Shown here: positions 1-8,423 of the stretch, piece after piece
Layout of the letters: each line of letters begins with the position of its first letter
How positions within the stretch are numbered: the stretch's first letter is position 1
Assembly (NCBI GenBank): GCA_009663005.1
Contig: VIGQ01001849.1
Span: 10,001-22,500, forward strand
Direction: 5' to 3'
Source of the DNA: Actinidia chinensis
Taxonomy: Eukaryota > Streptophyta > Magnoliopsida > Ericales > Actinidiaceae
DNA length: 12,500 nt
Translations under genes and position numbers: made by a program
Notes under the pieces: generated by a model
What the model was told of the DNA's origin: nothing
The model's input: only the letters and a program-made list of their open reading frames with translations
Databases searched by the model: none

Positions 1-1
1 G

Positions 2-32
2 GAGACACATGGGATAAATTCCCATGTGTCTC
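2..32. repeat. Perfect 13-bp inverted repeat with 5-nt loop
   Basis: Positions 2-14 (GAGACACATGGGA) are exactly reverse-complementary to 20-32 (TCCCATGTGTCTC), with loop TAAAT at 15-19. It sits just upstream of the purine-rich leader-like tract of the LTR, so in RNA it would form a hairpin near the presumed transcript start. That placement is inference, because the LTR start is not in view. Confidence 0.85.
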
Positions 33-83
33 AGCGAATATACACAGCCATACACTCACTCTTACGTTCACACACCCACGAAA

Positions 84-200
84 AACAGAGAGGGAAGGGA
101 AAGGAAAAAAAAGGAAGAAGAAACAAAAAAAGAGAAGGGAAGAAAGAAGAAAGAGAGGAGAAAGAGAGAGCGAGGAAGAAGGAGAAAGTTGAGAAGCTCC
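84..200 (+). repeat. Purine-rich low-complexity tract (GA/A-rich)
   Basis: Almost uninterrupted A and G for over 100 bases, with runs of GGAAG, AAAGAG and GAGAGA. It opens chance reading frames rich in Lys, Arg and Glu (24-281 and 26-217) that show no domain. A matching pyrimidine tract (purine on the minus strand) occurs in the solo LTR at 9585-9679, suggesting a shared LTR design with an unstructured purine-rich leader. Confidence 0.8.
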
Positions 201-1133
201 ACCCAAGACAAGGATAAGCGACATTTTTGGCTGAAGCTTATGTTAAGTCAAACCAAAACTTTATATATGATGTATATGTGAGAAATGTTGAGTTAGAGAC
301 TCCCTTGAGTCTCAAAATTGAGTTAGGATAACATATACTGTGCTGATTTGGTTAAATGGGAGTGGAGTTTGAAAACTCAACTTAAAAGTTAGGTTTGGTT
401 AGATTTCTTCCTAGACCTTTAGGATATAATGGTTAGTTTGTTAAATTTTACTTATTGTCGCTTTTTTAAGTCGTTCTTCACCACCATAGAGCTTGGAACT
501 TGGAAAGAGTTGGAGAGATTTGGATTGTGTTTTGGAAAAAATTATAAAGTTCAATTACTGTTTTTGCTGCTGCACACGGTCTACGTTCGAACGCCAGACC
601 CAACGTTTGAACACCAGGCCAGTTTTTCAGGCAAATTCAGCCTTTTTCCTTAAGACCTTAAGTTTGATTCAAAGTATGTTGGGTCTCCTGAAACTACATA
701 TTGAGAGACTTATGGTCACTTTCAAGAGTATCGTAAATCGAGTCGAGAATTTGTATGAGTTAATTCGTTTAATTCGAACATAATTTTGACGCTTTATACC
801 TATTATGTAGGAACGCCAAGTGTAGCACTTAGCCAAGGAAGCCGAGGTGATTATATACTTTCAAAATATTTTCAATATATACTATGTTATATGTAACCGT
901 TTTCTATACTTTCAATGCATCAACAAGTATGTTCTCAATATAAATGTCATGTTTTCCAAAGTATGCAAGTGTTATTATGCTAATTATTGAAACCCTATGG
1001 ATGAATGTTTTGATATGATTATGAAATAATTTTAATGACTAGCATCGATTTATGTGAAAAACGAAGTATGTTCAAAGTAAGTATGCATGGTGATACTCGG
1101 GGTCTTTTAACGGCAAGACCTTAACCTAGTCGT

Positions 1134-1234
1134 CAGTCCTACGATAAGGGACAGTAAATAAACTAATCAGTCCTAAGATAGGGGATAGTAAATAAACTAT
1201 TCAGTCCTACGATAGGGGATAGTAAATAAACCAT
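1134..1234 (+). repeat. Tandem repeat A, 34-bp period, three copies
   Basis: Copies start at 1134, 1168 and 1202 with the core CAGTCCTACGATAGGGGATA followed by GTAAATAAAC. The spacing is exactly 34 bp, and copies differ by a few substitutions (for example TAAGATA against TACGATA). It lies directly before array B within the left LTR. Confidence 0.9.
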
Positions 1235-1240
1235 CTACGT

Positions 1241-1523
1241 GGGAGACGTCCCTGGCCTAAAGAGTCCCAGCATAACCTATATGGTTAGTATGACATAGTT
1301 AGGAGAAATCCCTTGGCCTAAAGAGCCCTAGCATAACTTATATGGTTAGTATGATATAGTTCAAAGAAATCACTTGGCCTAAAGAGCCCCAGCATACTAT
1401 ATGGTTAGTATGATATAGTTAGGAGAAATTCCTTAGCCTAAAGAGCCCCAATATAACCTATATGGTTAGTATGATATAGTTGGGAGAAACCCCTTGGTCT
1501 AAAGAGCCCTACGTGACCTATAT
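1241..1523 (+). repeat. Tandem repeat B, 59-61-bp period, about five copies
   Basis: Copies start near 1241, 1301, 1362, 1421 and 1482. Each begins with a GGAGAAATCCCTTGGCCTAA-like segment, continues with AAGAGCCC(C/T)AGCATAAC, and closes with TATATGGTTAGTATGATATA. Copies differ by scattered substitutions and 1-2-base indels, so this is a minisatellite that has diverged in place. The fifth copy runs directly into array C: its TATATGGTTA turns into the GGTTACC unit. Confidence 0.92.
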
Positions 1524-1594
1524 GGTTACCACAGTTTGTGACCAAAAGGTTACCATAGTTTGTGACCGAAAGGTTACCATAGTCCGTGACAGCA
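1524..1594 (+). repeat. Tandem repeat C, 24-bp period, three copies
   Basis: GGTTACCATAGTTTGTGACC followed by four purine-rich bases recurs at 1524, 1548 and 1572 with exact 24-bp spacing. The third copy is the most diverged (AGTCCGTGACAG). It is contiguous with array B and apparently seeded by the GGTTA at the end of its last unit. Confidence 0.9.
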
Positions 1595-2463
1595 ATCATG
1601 TCGAACGATTACATCTTTATGTTCACGGATTTACAAATATGAAAAGTTTTCAGTTTTAAAGGATTATGTTATGGTTATATGATAAAAAGATATGCTATGT
1701 TTTATGATTCAAAGTTATGATATAATATTTTAAAAGCTAAATTCAAATGTTGAAAGGCTATGCTATGTTCTAAGTTAACGATGTTTCAAAAAAAATAATA
1801 TCATGCGATAACTACACTATGTCTTTAAATGATTAGAGGTTATGCCATGTCCAAACGATAGCTAAGTTACGATTATGGTTGCACTTACTCTAATGATCCA
1901 TGGTATTTTATATTCATGCATTATTGTTATTCACTAAGTATATAGTTTACGTTTTCAAAAATATATTCAGGAAACCAATCTGAGGAGCCATAGAAGGAAG
2001 TGATCAGACAGTATTATAGTTTTGTGGCCCAAAGGCCTTATGATGTACTGTATGGGCTAGACCCTAATTTATGTAATAAGGATTGTGTATAACTAAAGTT
2101 AGCCATGTGAAGTATGTAAAGTGTAAAACATAGACACAACTTTGTATACTTGGTGAGTATATCTACACTTTGTTATTTTCAGTTATTATGACGTTTCTGC
2201 GAAAATTTTATATCATTATAAATGAGTATGCACAAGTGATCAAACGGAAGAATGTAAATAGGCCTTGGTGGGCAAGCCGCCGGCCGGTCGTGCCCCTTCG
2301 ATCCGCATAGGCCGAGTTGCGGGGCGTGACACACAGAGAGCCACCACCACCACCGCTACACAAACAACAACAACCATTGTTCCACCGCCATTACCACTAT
2401 TCACCATCGTCGCCATACAAACCGCACCACCGCTGCACAAACTAGAGAGAGGTATATACTGAT

Positions 2464-2483
2464 CCAACCCCAACCCCAACCCC
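2464..2483. repeat. (CCAACC)n short run, GGGGTT repeats on the minus strand
   Basis: Three CCAACC units plus CC. The minus strand reads as consecutive GGGGTT blocks, a G-quadruplex-capable motif. It is too short and isolated to be telomeric, and plant telomeres normally use TTTAGGG. Confidence 0.85.
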
Positions 2484-3440
2484 ACCACTGAGCGTGAGTG
2501 CGCCAGAGCACATACACACAAAGAGAGAGAGAGAGCACTAGCACAACGTCAACGATGTCTTTCGATTCACGGCAACGGTGGAAGGTAGTGGCGCACGGTG
2601 GAAGGTGGAGGTCGAGGTTGGGGTAAGATTTTAGTAGGGATGGGGTGGATGGCTAGGGGTTAAGGTTATGGTTTGAGTTAGGGTTTTGATTTAGGAGAGG
2701 GGAAGGGGAAAGACATGAGTTTTTTTGTTCTTAGAGAAAGGGTATGGGTATGAGTATGCGTCTGAAATTCCATGTGATGCACACATGGCCCACACATGTA
2801 ATATTTCGTTAGAAATTGTATGAAAAGTGAATTGAGGGACAAAGTGCAGTTTACCCTTTCAATAAATAACATGTGTGCACCATGTTGTATGTATTTCAAT
2901 CCTCAAATATGTCTAGATTAAATATTTTTAAACACAGTGATCATTTTCAGATTACGAATATTGTAGATGATATTGATGATCATGTTATTTTGAAACACAC
3001 ATGATCATTAAAAATGAGCTTGATAAGTCTTTAGATCCCACACATATGATGATGAGCGAACTGACTCAAGATAATTAATTAAATGAGTTTATTGGTCAAG
3101 GCTAACGTTCTTATCGAACAAGTGGTCATGACAAATAGAGTGAAGCTAACTAGTTAACAAAATGTGTAATGTGGATTTAGAATAGTTTGAAGTTTCACTT
3201 TGAATGTTTTTCCTATAAAATTATTTTCATTTTAAATAAAATTTAAATATGATAGAAATGAGGAGGGAAGGATGTTCCAAAATATGACGATGGTTTTGAG
3301 AAAGAGAGAGAGGAATATATGAGGGTGGGGTGTTATGCAACTAAACTTGAATGGCGCAGTATTGAGGAGAGGGATAGGGCACAAGAGCATTCAATGAGAA
3401 AGACCATAGATTCTCTATGTTAACAACGGCGTCTAAATTG

Positions 3441-3471
3441 AGGGGGAGAGGGAGAGAGAGAGAGAGAGAGG
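3441..3471. repeat. GA microsatellite
   Basis: A G-rich lead-in (AGGGGGAGAG) is followed by about nine uninterrupted GA dinucleotides at 3452-3470. A shorter GA run lies at 2522-2534. Confidence 0.9.
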
Positions 3472-4106
3472 TGCGAAACGAGGAGAAGAGTGATTTGGAA
3501 AACTCAAGTAACGCATTGAGCTGTGACGGTTTGAATATGAAAGAGAGAAGATTTTTAATTAATACTCTTTTTTGAAGGGGTGCGTTTTACAAATGATGTG
3601 GAGCGGTTTGTTTGATTGACTTTTATAATTAAATTTTTAAATTTAAAAAGGCACTAAATATTTTGCTTGGATGATTCAAACTAAGCAGCATGTTTTTTTT
3701 CTTTCTTCTTTTTCTTTAGTTATTTAAGAAAGCAATACAGAAGTTAAAAAGGCCAAACAAACTGCCTCGTTAAAAAGTAAGCCATAGTCGTCCATAATGA
3801 GTGTAAATTTGTTCACTTTGATGCATTATTTTAACGGGTTCTACTATATTCACATAATCAATTATAAAATAATTAATAGCCAAATAGTATTTTTAAAATC
3901 TTTGGGTAAACTTAATTACACTTTTCTATAATTTTGGACACTCGGTTTGGATTAATAATTTATTTTAAAATTAATAAATTCAATCATTTAAATTGGATAT
4001 TTTTTCTTTTTTCTAAATCTTTGAACCAATTAAATATATTGAGGAATTTAAAGAAAACATAAGGATAGAATTTCAATGCTTTGCCAAAAAAAATGAAGGC
4101 ACAAAG

Positions 4107-4480
4107 TAGAGGTGCTAAAGAGGCATGACATGTCCATTTTTTATTTGGTTGTGTCATGTGTGTTCATTTGATAAAAATTTAGGCTTGGTCCATTTATGCC
4201 TCGTGTCGTTCCGTGCCTAATTGTGTTTGTATCGTGTCGTGCCATGATTTTGTTTATAAATGAGTTTAATGCGTAAAAAAATTAAAATTATTTAAGATTT
4301 GCTCAGATAAACATGTCGCGTCGGTCATGCCCCAGAAACAATGTTCCAGTCCAGCCCATCACCGTGCTCATGTCGTGCCCCAGTGACCCTAAAATAGTTG
4401 CCAAGCACAACACCGTGCCCGAGCCATGCCATGATTTTTTTTAATAAATGAATTTAATGCATCAATATTGGAATTAGAAG
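4107..4480. repeat. Repeat resembling an end of a plant hAT-type non-autonomous element
   Basis: The start TAGAGGTGCTAAAGAGGCAT resembles the TAG(A/G)GGTGGCAAA-type ends of plant hAT elements, and the following DNA is rich in the word GTCGTGCC and variants (about 4201, 4235, 4314 and 4371), as in hAT subterminal regions. A segment starting GCCATGATTTT and running through an AATGA(A/G)TTTAATGC motif occurs at 4241 and again at 4428, 187 bp apart, with similarity continuing to about AAGATTTG. No matching inverted terminus or 8-bp duplication was found, so the family call is tentative. It could be another dispersed repeat. Confidence 0.35.
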
Positions 4481-4483
4481 ATT

Positions 4484-4621
4484 TGTTTTCCTAATTAGAT
4501 TAGAAAACTTTCTTATTTAGTAGTCTCATTATTCTATTTATTTATTTTTACTTAGAATATAGGATGTAATATATATTTAGAGGAGTGTGATTGATAATAT
4601 TATGCTTTTCTAAAATTCTAT
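4484..4621 (+). mobile_element. Remnant of the copia 5' LTR (left boundary uncertain)
   Basis: AT-rich DNA lies immediately upstream of a primer binding site, which is where the 5' LTR must end. A possible TG start is TGTTTTCCTAATTAG at 4484; an alternative is TGCATCAATATTGG at 4458, but that overlaps the adjacent repeat. The right end reads ATTCTA rather than ending in CA, so the terminus has mutated. No 3' LTR survives for comparison, so the limits are inferred. Confidence 0.45.
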
Positions 4622-4622
4622 T

Positions 4623-4635
4623 TGGTATCATAGCC
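4623..4635 (+). other. Primer binding site for initiator tRNA-Met (one mismatch)
   Basis: TGGTATCATAGCC matches the plant LTR-retrotransposon site TGGTATCAGAGC, complementary to the 3' end of initiator tRNA-Met, except for one G-to-T change. This is where minus-strand DNA synthesis would have been primed. It fixes the internal start and plus orientation of the copia element. Confidence 0.8.
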
Positions 4636-5220
4636 GACCCTCCCCCCTCCAACAGCACAACCTCGCTCTTACGTCATTATTGCCGCCTTGCCCTTACAAT
4701 GCCCTTGCACAACAACTTCCTTAGCATAGCTTCTCACCGCTGATTTGTTGTCCTAGTGACTGCCTTGCACCACTGCAATCACGCCCCAAGTAGTCACCCT
4801 CACGCAGGCAATCTCAGGCAGTCCCACGCTACAGGTAATAAGTCTTTGGCGCAGACAGTTCCCCCTTTACCCCCCCCCCCCCCCCCTCCCCCCCCCCCCC
4901 CCCGCGCCCCATACATCACCTCACCAGGCATTCGACCAAAGCAGCTACACAACCTAGATGGTCCTTACGCTAGCAAGAAGTAACCCTCTCATGCATTTTA
5001 TAACTATAATTCGGAACACTCTAATGCCCCATGGGCCTTTTTGTCTGATAGTATGATTTTCTTTAAAAAAATGAGTTTGCTCAAGTGTTTTTTGTGGCAA
5101 TAATTACGTTGATGACTGACCCAACCAAGGAATTTGCTCCTATTGTTCCGGCCTATATGGTTTTCGAGTTCAGTTCCTGTCACTTTTCTCATTCTCAACC
5201 GGTTTAACGTGTCATGAGCA
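4636..5220 (+). other. Copia leader / degenerate gag N-terminal region
   Basis: This stretch lies between the primer binding site and the first recognisable gag residues. It is C-rich at 4636-4910 and contains a long C homopolymer. A frame at 4756-4983 reads through the homopolymer as polyproline and continues as TSPGIRPKQLHNLDGPYASK. That tail looks plausible as coding, but I cannot match it to a domain. Further in-frame stops follow. It probably held the untranslated leader and the start of gag. Confidence 0.5.
4870..4903. repeat. Poly-C homopolymer with a single T
   Basis: 17 C, one T (4887), then 16 C. It is a strong candidate for i-motif formation, and for a G-quadruplex on the other strand. 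It is also a place where replication or sequencing slippage makes the true length uncertain. Confidence 0.95.
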
Positions 5221-6059
5221 TATTATTATGGAAAGAACTTTCATGTTTGGTCTTGTTTGTTTCAACTCTACCTTGGGGGAAAGCACAAGACCCAATGGAT
5301 TCTTGAAAAAGAACCAAAACTGGTTGAATCCAATCCCAAGTTTGATGAATGAGATTGATAACTGTATTATTTTGGGTTGGATATTTAACTCGAAAGAGGA
5401 TCGAGTTATCATAAATTTATGTATCATGATACCGTTCATGGTTTGTGGAATGCGTTGACTCAGATGTATGCCCATACCCGAAATGAGTCCTGAAGTTTTG
5501 AGCTTTACCAAGATATCTTTCATGCTTCTCAAACTACATTGGAACTTTCTGTTGCTGATTATTTTGAGTATCTCCAGACTAGATGGGAGGAATTAGCCCA
5601 GTACGAGTCACTCAGTGATTTCCCCAGTAATAAAGCAGTTAAGTCCAAACGCCTTGATCGTCAACATATCAGTTTTTGATGAGTTTAAAACTTGAGTTTA
5701 AGGCTTTTCACACTCAGATTTTAAACACATCACATGTACCTTCCTTATATGCGCCATTTGCTACTATGGATGGTGATGAGCGAAGGCATCACCTTCTACT
5801 ATCTCTTTCTCTACCTGAGTCCTCCTCTATTATTCCAGACCAAAGGGCCTTTGATGCTTCTTCAGGGACTCGCCCATATTGTCAACACTATCGCAAGCCC
5901 AATCAGCTCATTGATCATCGCTTTTATCTCCATCCTGAGTTGAAGCACAGTTTTTTCGGCCCCGTGGTGACAATCGTGGGGGTGGTCGCAATGAGGGCAA
6001 TGGCTATTATTGAAGTGGAACCAATACCTATTGATTTACCTGACTTCAATCAACTTTAG
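5221..6059 (+). pseudogene. Copia gag pseudogene (UBN2-like capsid plus degraded zinc knuckle)
   Basis: Gag is the structural protein that packages element RNA. The first recognisable part is KNFHVWSCLFQLYLGGK (about 5233-5283), matching the start of copia gag domains (DUF4219/UBN2 type). Similarity shifts frame near 5350 and 5422, continues as HGLWNALTQMYAHTRNES and SVADYFEYLQTRWEELAQYE with a TGA in between, and shifts again at a T5 tract near 5673. From there one frame runs to a TAG at 6057. The C-terminal knuckle at 5880-5921 (CQHYRKPNQLIDHR) should be CX2CX4HX4C. Only the first Cys remains; the other positions are Tyr, Gln and Arg. At least three frameshifts and several stops make it non-functional. 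Confidence 0.85.
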
Positions 6060-6308
6060 CTCCAAATTACTCAGCTATAATCACACTTGGAATTGATTCC
6101 TACCTCCTCATCTTCTAGTCCTATGGCCACTATAGTTGTAGGTAGTCCTATTGCTTTTCATGGTAAGTTAGGTCACCCCACTTGGATTCTAAATTTTGGG
6201 GCTAATAATCACATAACTGGTGAGCTCTTTACATTTATCTCTCATGTTACTTATGTTAATCAATCGATTTGTATTGCTGATGAATCATCTATTCACATTC
6301 GTAGTTAG
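6060..6308 (+). pseudogene. Copia aspartic protease pseudogene
   Basis: The retropepsin-like protease would cut the Gag-Pol polyprotein. It continues in the same frame as the end of gag, separated by TAG at 6057 and another stop about 20 bases later. The core reads WILNFGANNHITGELFTF (from 6183), where the family has a D-S/T-G-A active-site loop. Here the catalytic Asp is Asn (AAT, 6192-6194) and the next residue is Phe, so activity is lost even apart from the stops. The following VNQSICIADESSIHIRS matches the usual flap and C-terminal strand. A TAG ends the frame at 6306-6308. Confidence 0.8.
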
Positions 6309-6690
6309 AGTGATGGCCGCTTGTCCTCAGATATTACTATTTTCTCTATTTATTATATTTTGAATTTTGCCTATAATCTTTTTTATGTTAGTTGTCTTGC
6401 AAAACATCTTAATTGTTTTGTTATTTTTTTACCATCTTGTTATTTCTTGTAGGATCTAACTTCGAAGAAGATTTTTGGCAGCGGGTATAAGTGAGATGGA
6501 CTATACTACTTTGGGGATCCTTTACCATCCAATGCGTTGTCATCTAGCCGTCAAGCTTCCTTTGCACCAGTTTTAGAGTCATTTATTTTGAGTCCATCTA
6601 GTTTAAAGTCGTCTGTTTAGGACATACAAACTTTCAATATTTATGTTGGCCTTTTTCCTCTTTGAATAAAACATGCCAAAAGTTCAATTT
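6309..6690 (+). pseudogene. Degraded protease-integrase linker and gag_pre-integrase domain
   Basis: Patches of copia similarity appear in more than one frame: LSSDIT at about 6320, FAYNLFYV at about 6366, a LTSKKIFGSGYK-like stretch near 6456, and LGHTNFQYL near 6608. LGH would carry a His of the HHCC zinc site that precedes integrase. The usual LWH is missing, and only one Cys of the pair (FKC) is visible before the frame changes near 6695. Several stops interrupt it. The identification rests mainly on position and order. Confidence 0.6.
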
Positions 6691-6695
6691 TAAAT

Positions 6696-7443
6696 GTGTC
6701 TCAACATATTTGCATCTCTTATATTTCTCGTATGCATCATGCACCTAGTGCTTTTGACCTTATTCACTTGGATGTATGGGTTCCATATCTGGTTACTGCT
6801 CTCTCTCAACCCCGCTATTATGTAATTTTCATAGATAACTACACTCGTTGTACTTGGGTCTACCTTATGCGCAATAAATCTGAGGTCATTTTCCACTTTA
6901 CTCATTTCTTACAAATGATCAAACCTAGTATAACACTGTTGTGCGCAACATCCGGTCAGATGATGGTCAAGAGTATATCATGAATGAGTTTCGTGCTGAA
7001 CTTAATAAATATGGTATACTCCAGCAACTCACGTGTCCTTACACCCCTGAGCAGAATGGAGTGACAGAGCGTAAAAATTATCATATTATGTTAGTGGTTC
7101 GATATTTCTTATGGGATATGGGAGTTCCTAAATATTTCTGGCACATGGTTGTCCTCACTACTACCTACCTTATCAATTGGACTCCCAGTCAGGTACTACA
7201 AGGTAAGGCTCCTCTCCATATTCTTCAGTATGTTAGTACCCTATTTCTTATTATTCCTCATGCCTTTGGGTGTACATATTTTAATCAAAATCGGAGCCAC
7301 CCCATACCAAACTCAATGATAAAGTTGTACGTTGTATCTTTCTTAGGTATTCCTCGATGTCCAAAGGGTATAGGTGTTATGATCCTGTCACTCATCATAT
7401 GTATCACTCATTAGATATCATATTTCTGATCCTTTTTCTCTAG
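6696..7443 (+). pseudogene. Copia integrase pseudogene (rve core, catalytic triad retained)
   Basis: Integrase inserts the element cDNA into the host chromosome. The first half (6696-6940) contains FDLIHLDVW and YYVIFIDNYTRCTWVYLM; its first catalytic Asp is at 6771-6773. A frameshift near 6930-6943 leads to the second half, with RSDDGQEY (Asp 6959-6961) and PEQNGVTERKN (Glu 7067-7069). Exactly 35 residues separate these two, as expected for D,D35E enzymes. Then come YLINWTPSQVLQGKAPL and FGCTYF. A second shift near 7309 moves to the frame with KLNDKVVRCIFL, which stops at TAG 7441. The triad survives, but the protein is split over three frames. No regulatory signal is visible. Confidence 0.9.
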
Positions 7444-7810
7444 GGCCTAATTTCTAAGATATTTGCGGCGTATGACCCTATACCTCCTCGCCCGCTTCCT
7501 ATACTTGAGCCTCCTCTACCTTCCCCCAATCGTCTCTACTAACCCCAGTTTGCATGCTCAAGCTCCTTTGCCAGCATTTTCTCTGAAATCAGGTATCTTT
7601 CATCCTTTAGTTTTTGATATCCCTTTTTCTCGTTATCCTACACGTGTTCGTTGTCCCCCCTTCCGCTTTCTTCTTTTTAATAGTACTAATCATCCTATTG
7701 CACAATATATGTCTTATCAAGATCTTTCAGATTCATATTAGTTTTTTCTTAGTTAGGTAGATTCGGTTTCGATTCCTCGCTCAGTCTATAAAGTTCTCTA
7801 GCATCCTATG
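7444..7810 (+). pseudogene. Copia linker between integrase and reverse transcriptase
   Basis: Pro-rich coding debris. FAAYDPIPPRPLPILEPPLP is readable from 7462 in one frame, then a frameshift occurs before HPIAQYMSYQDLS (about 7693-7731), which precedes a TAG at 7739. This Pro/Ser-rich linker followed by a short conserved stretch before RT is normal for plant copia polyproteins and has no enzymatic role of its own. Confidence 0.65.
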
Positions 7811-8390
7811 TGGGTGTCTGTAATGAAGGCAAAGATAGAGGCCCTTAAGCATAATTGAACTTGGAATCTTGTTACTTTGTCGAAAGGAGAGTGTACTGTT
7901 GGTTGTAAATGAGTGTTCAATATAAAATATTTGGCAGATGGCTCAATTGATCGATATAAAGCTTGTCTTATTGGTAAGGGTTTTATTTAGATTCCAAATA
8001 AAGATTTTAGTGCTACATTTGCCCTGGTTGCAAAATTAAACATCATTCGCCTTCTGATTTCTCTTTCCACCTCTTATTCATGGCATTTTCACTAATTAAA
8101 TGTCAAAAATACCTTTCTTAATGGAGATCTTTCTGAGACTATATATATGGATCCGCCACTAGGTTTTCGGGCTTAAGGGGAGTATTTGGGAAATGTTTAC
8201 CTTTTCCAAAAATCTATTTATGGCCTTAAGCAGTATCCTCGAGTTTGGTTCAACCGATTCAGTGAGGTGGTCTTATCTATGGGGTTTGTTTAGTGCCACT
8301 CAGATTATACTTATTTTATTTGTTGACAATCTCATGATCAGTGTATTATTATTTCAGTTTATGTTGATGACATAATTTTATATTGGATTC
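7811..8390 (+). pseudogene. Copia reverse transcriptase pseudogene
   Basis: RT copies element RNA into DNA. One frame, starting WVSVMKAKIEALKHN, holds through to the catalytic YVDD box (8360-8371) with no shift, but it is cut by seven stops. Visible blocks are TWNLVTLSKGECTVGCK, IDRYKACLIGKGFI, NVKNTFLNGDLSETIYMDPP, LFQKSIYGLKQYPRVWFNRF and ISVYVDDIILY. The first catalytic Asp, normally L-D-V-K, is Asn (AAT, 8099-8101), directly after a stop. Several stops look like CAA/CAG to TAA/TAG changes, as expected from deamination of methylated cytosines. The region after YVDD is much shorter than usual; see the RNase H entry. Confidence 0.9.
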
Positions 8391-8423
8391 TTTTATAAGT
8401 CCGGAACCCAATCGGGCCTCTAA

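Larger units (their letters stand above)
1..2331 (+). mobile_element. Right-hand part of a long LTR, probably Ty3/gypsy chromovirus type
   Basis: The segment has no gag or pol homology. It ends in GGGGCGTGACA, a terminus typical of large plant gypsy LTRs, which close with CA. Inside are a perfect hairpin, a long purine tract resembling an LTR leader, and compound tandem arrays. The order purine tract then CA terminus matches the minus-strand solo LTR at 8577-9961, which supports plus orientation here. No primer binding site of the TGGTATCAGAGC kind follows position 2331, so this is more likely a 3' LTR or a solo LTR than a 5' LTR. The left boundary lies outside the window, so the LTR exceeds 2.3 kb. 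The chromovirus assignment is inference from terminus and length. The bases CACAG after 2331 would be the target duplication if this reading is right. Confidence 0.55.
2332..4106. other. Non-coding region without a recognisable gene
   Basis: Three textures are visible. 2332-2535 is C-rich on the plus strand, with CCA/CAC triplet runs, a (CCAACC) run and a GA microsatellite. 2570-2720 is G-rich with repeated GGTGGAAGGT and GGTTAGGGTT-like words. From about 2720 the DNA is AT-rich. Frames at 2265-2462 (plus), 2240-2521 (minus) and 2678-2899 (minus) encode only Thr, Val or His-Thr runs and show no domain. A short inverted repeat (GATCATGT with ACATGATC) spans about 2977-3006. I see no transposon coding remnant and no promoter I could defend. 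Confidence 0.6.

Noticed and set aside
24..281. Overlapping Lys/Arg/Glu-rich frames in the purine tract
   Set aside because: Composition is dictated by the GA-rich DNA; no domain, and the tract lies inside an LTR.
429..783. Two overlapping plus-strand frames inside the left LTR
   Set aside because: Short, overlapping, no recognisable motif, and set within non-coding LTR sequence.
1134..1594. CRISPR-like periodic repeats
   Set aside because: Units are contiguous with no unique spacers, diverge from each other, and sit in a plant LTR, so they are minisatellites.
2240..2521. Minus-strand frame with Val/Gly runs and the plus-strand frame opposite it (2265-2462)
   Set aside because: Both arise from CAC/CCA triplet low complexity and cross the apparent LTR boundary at 2331; no domain.
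2640..2700. Interstitial telomere repeat (GGTTAGGGTTTT-like words)
   Set aside because: No two consecutive TTTAGGG units; just G/T-rich DNA.
2678..2899. Minus-strand frame with a His-Thr run
   Set aside because: The HTHTHTHT run comes from simple GTAT/GTGT-like repeats; no homology visible.
4756..4983. Polyproline protein as a host gene
   Set aside because: The proline run is the C homopolymer, and the frame lies between the copia primer site and gag.
5004..5532. Minus-strand frames opposite gag
   Set aside because: They are shadows of the copia gag, whose motifs read clearly on the plus strand.
6690..6905. Minus-strand frame opposite integrase
   Set aside because: Shadow of the plus-strand integrase core.
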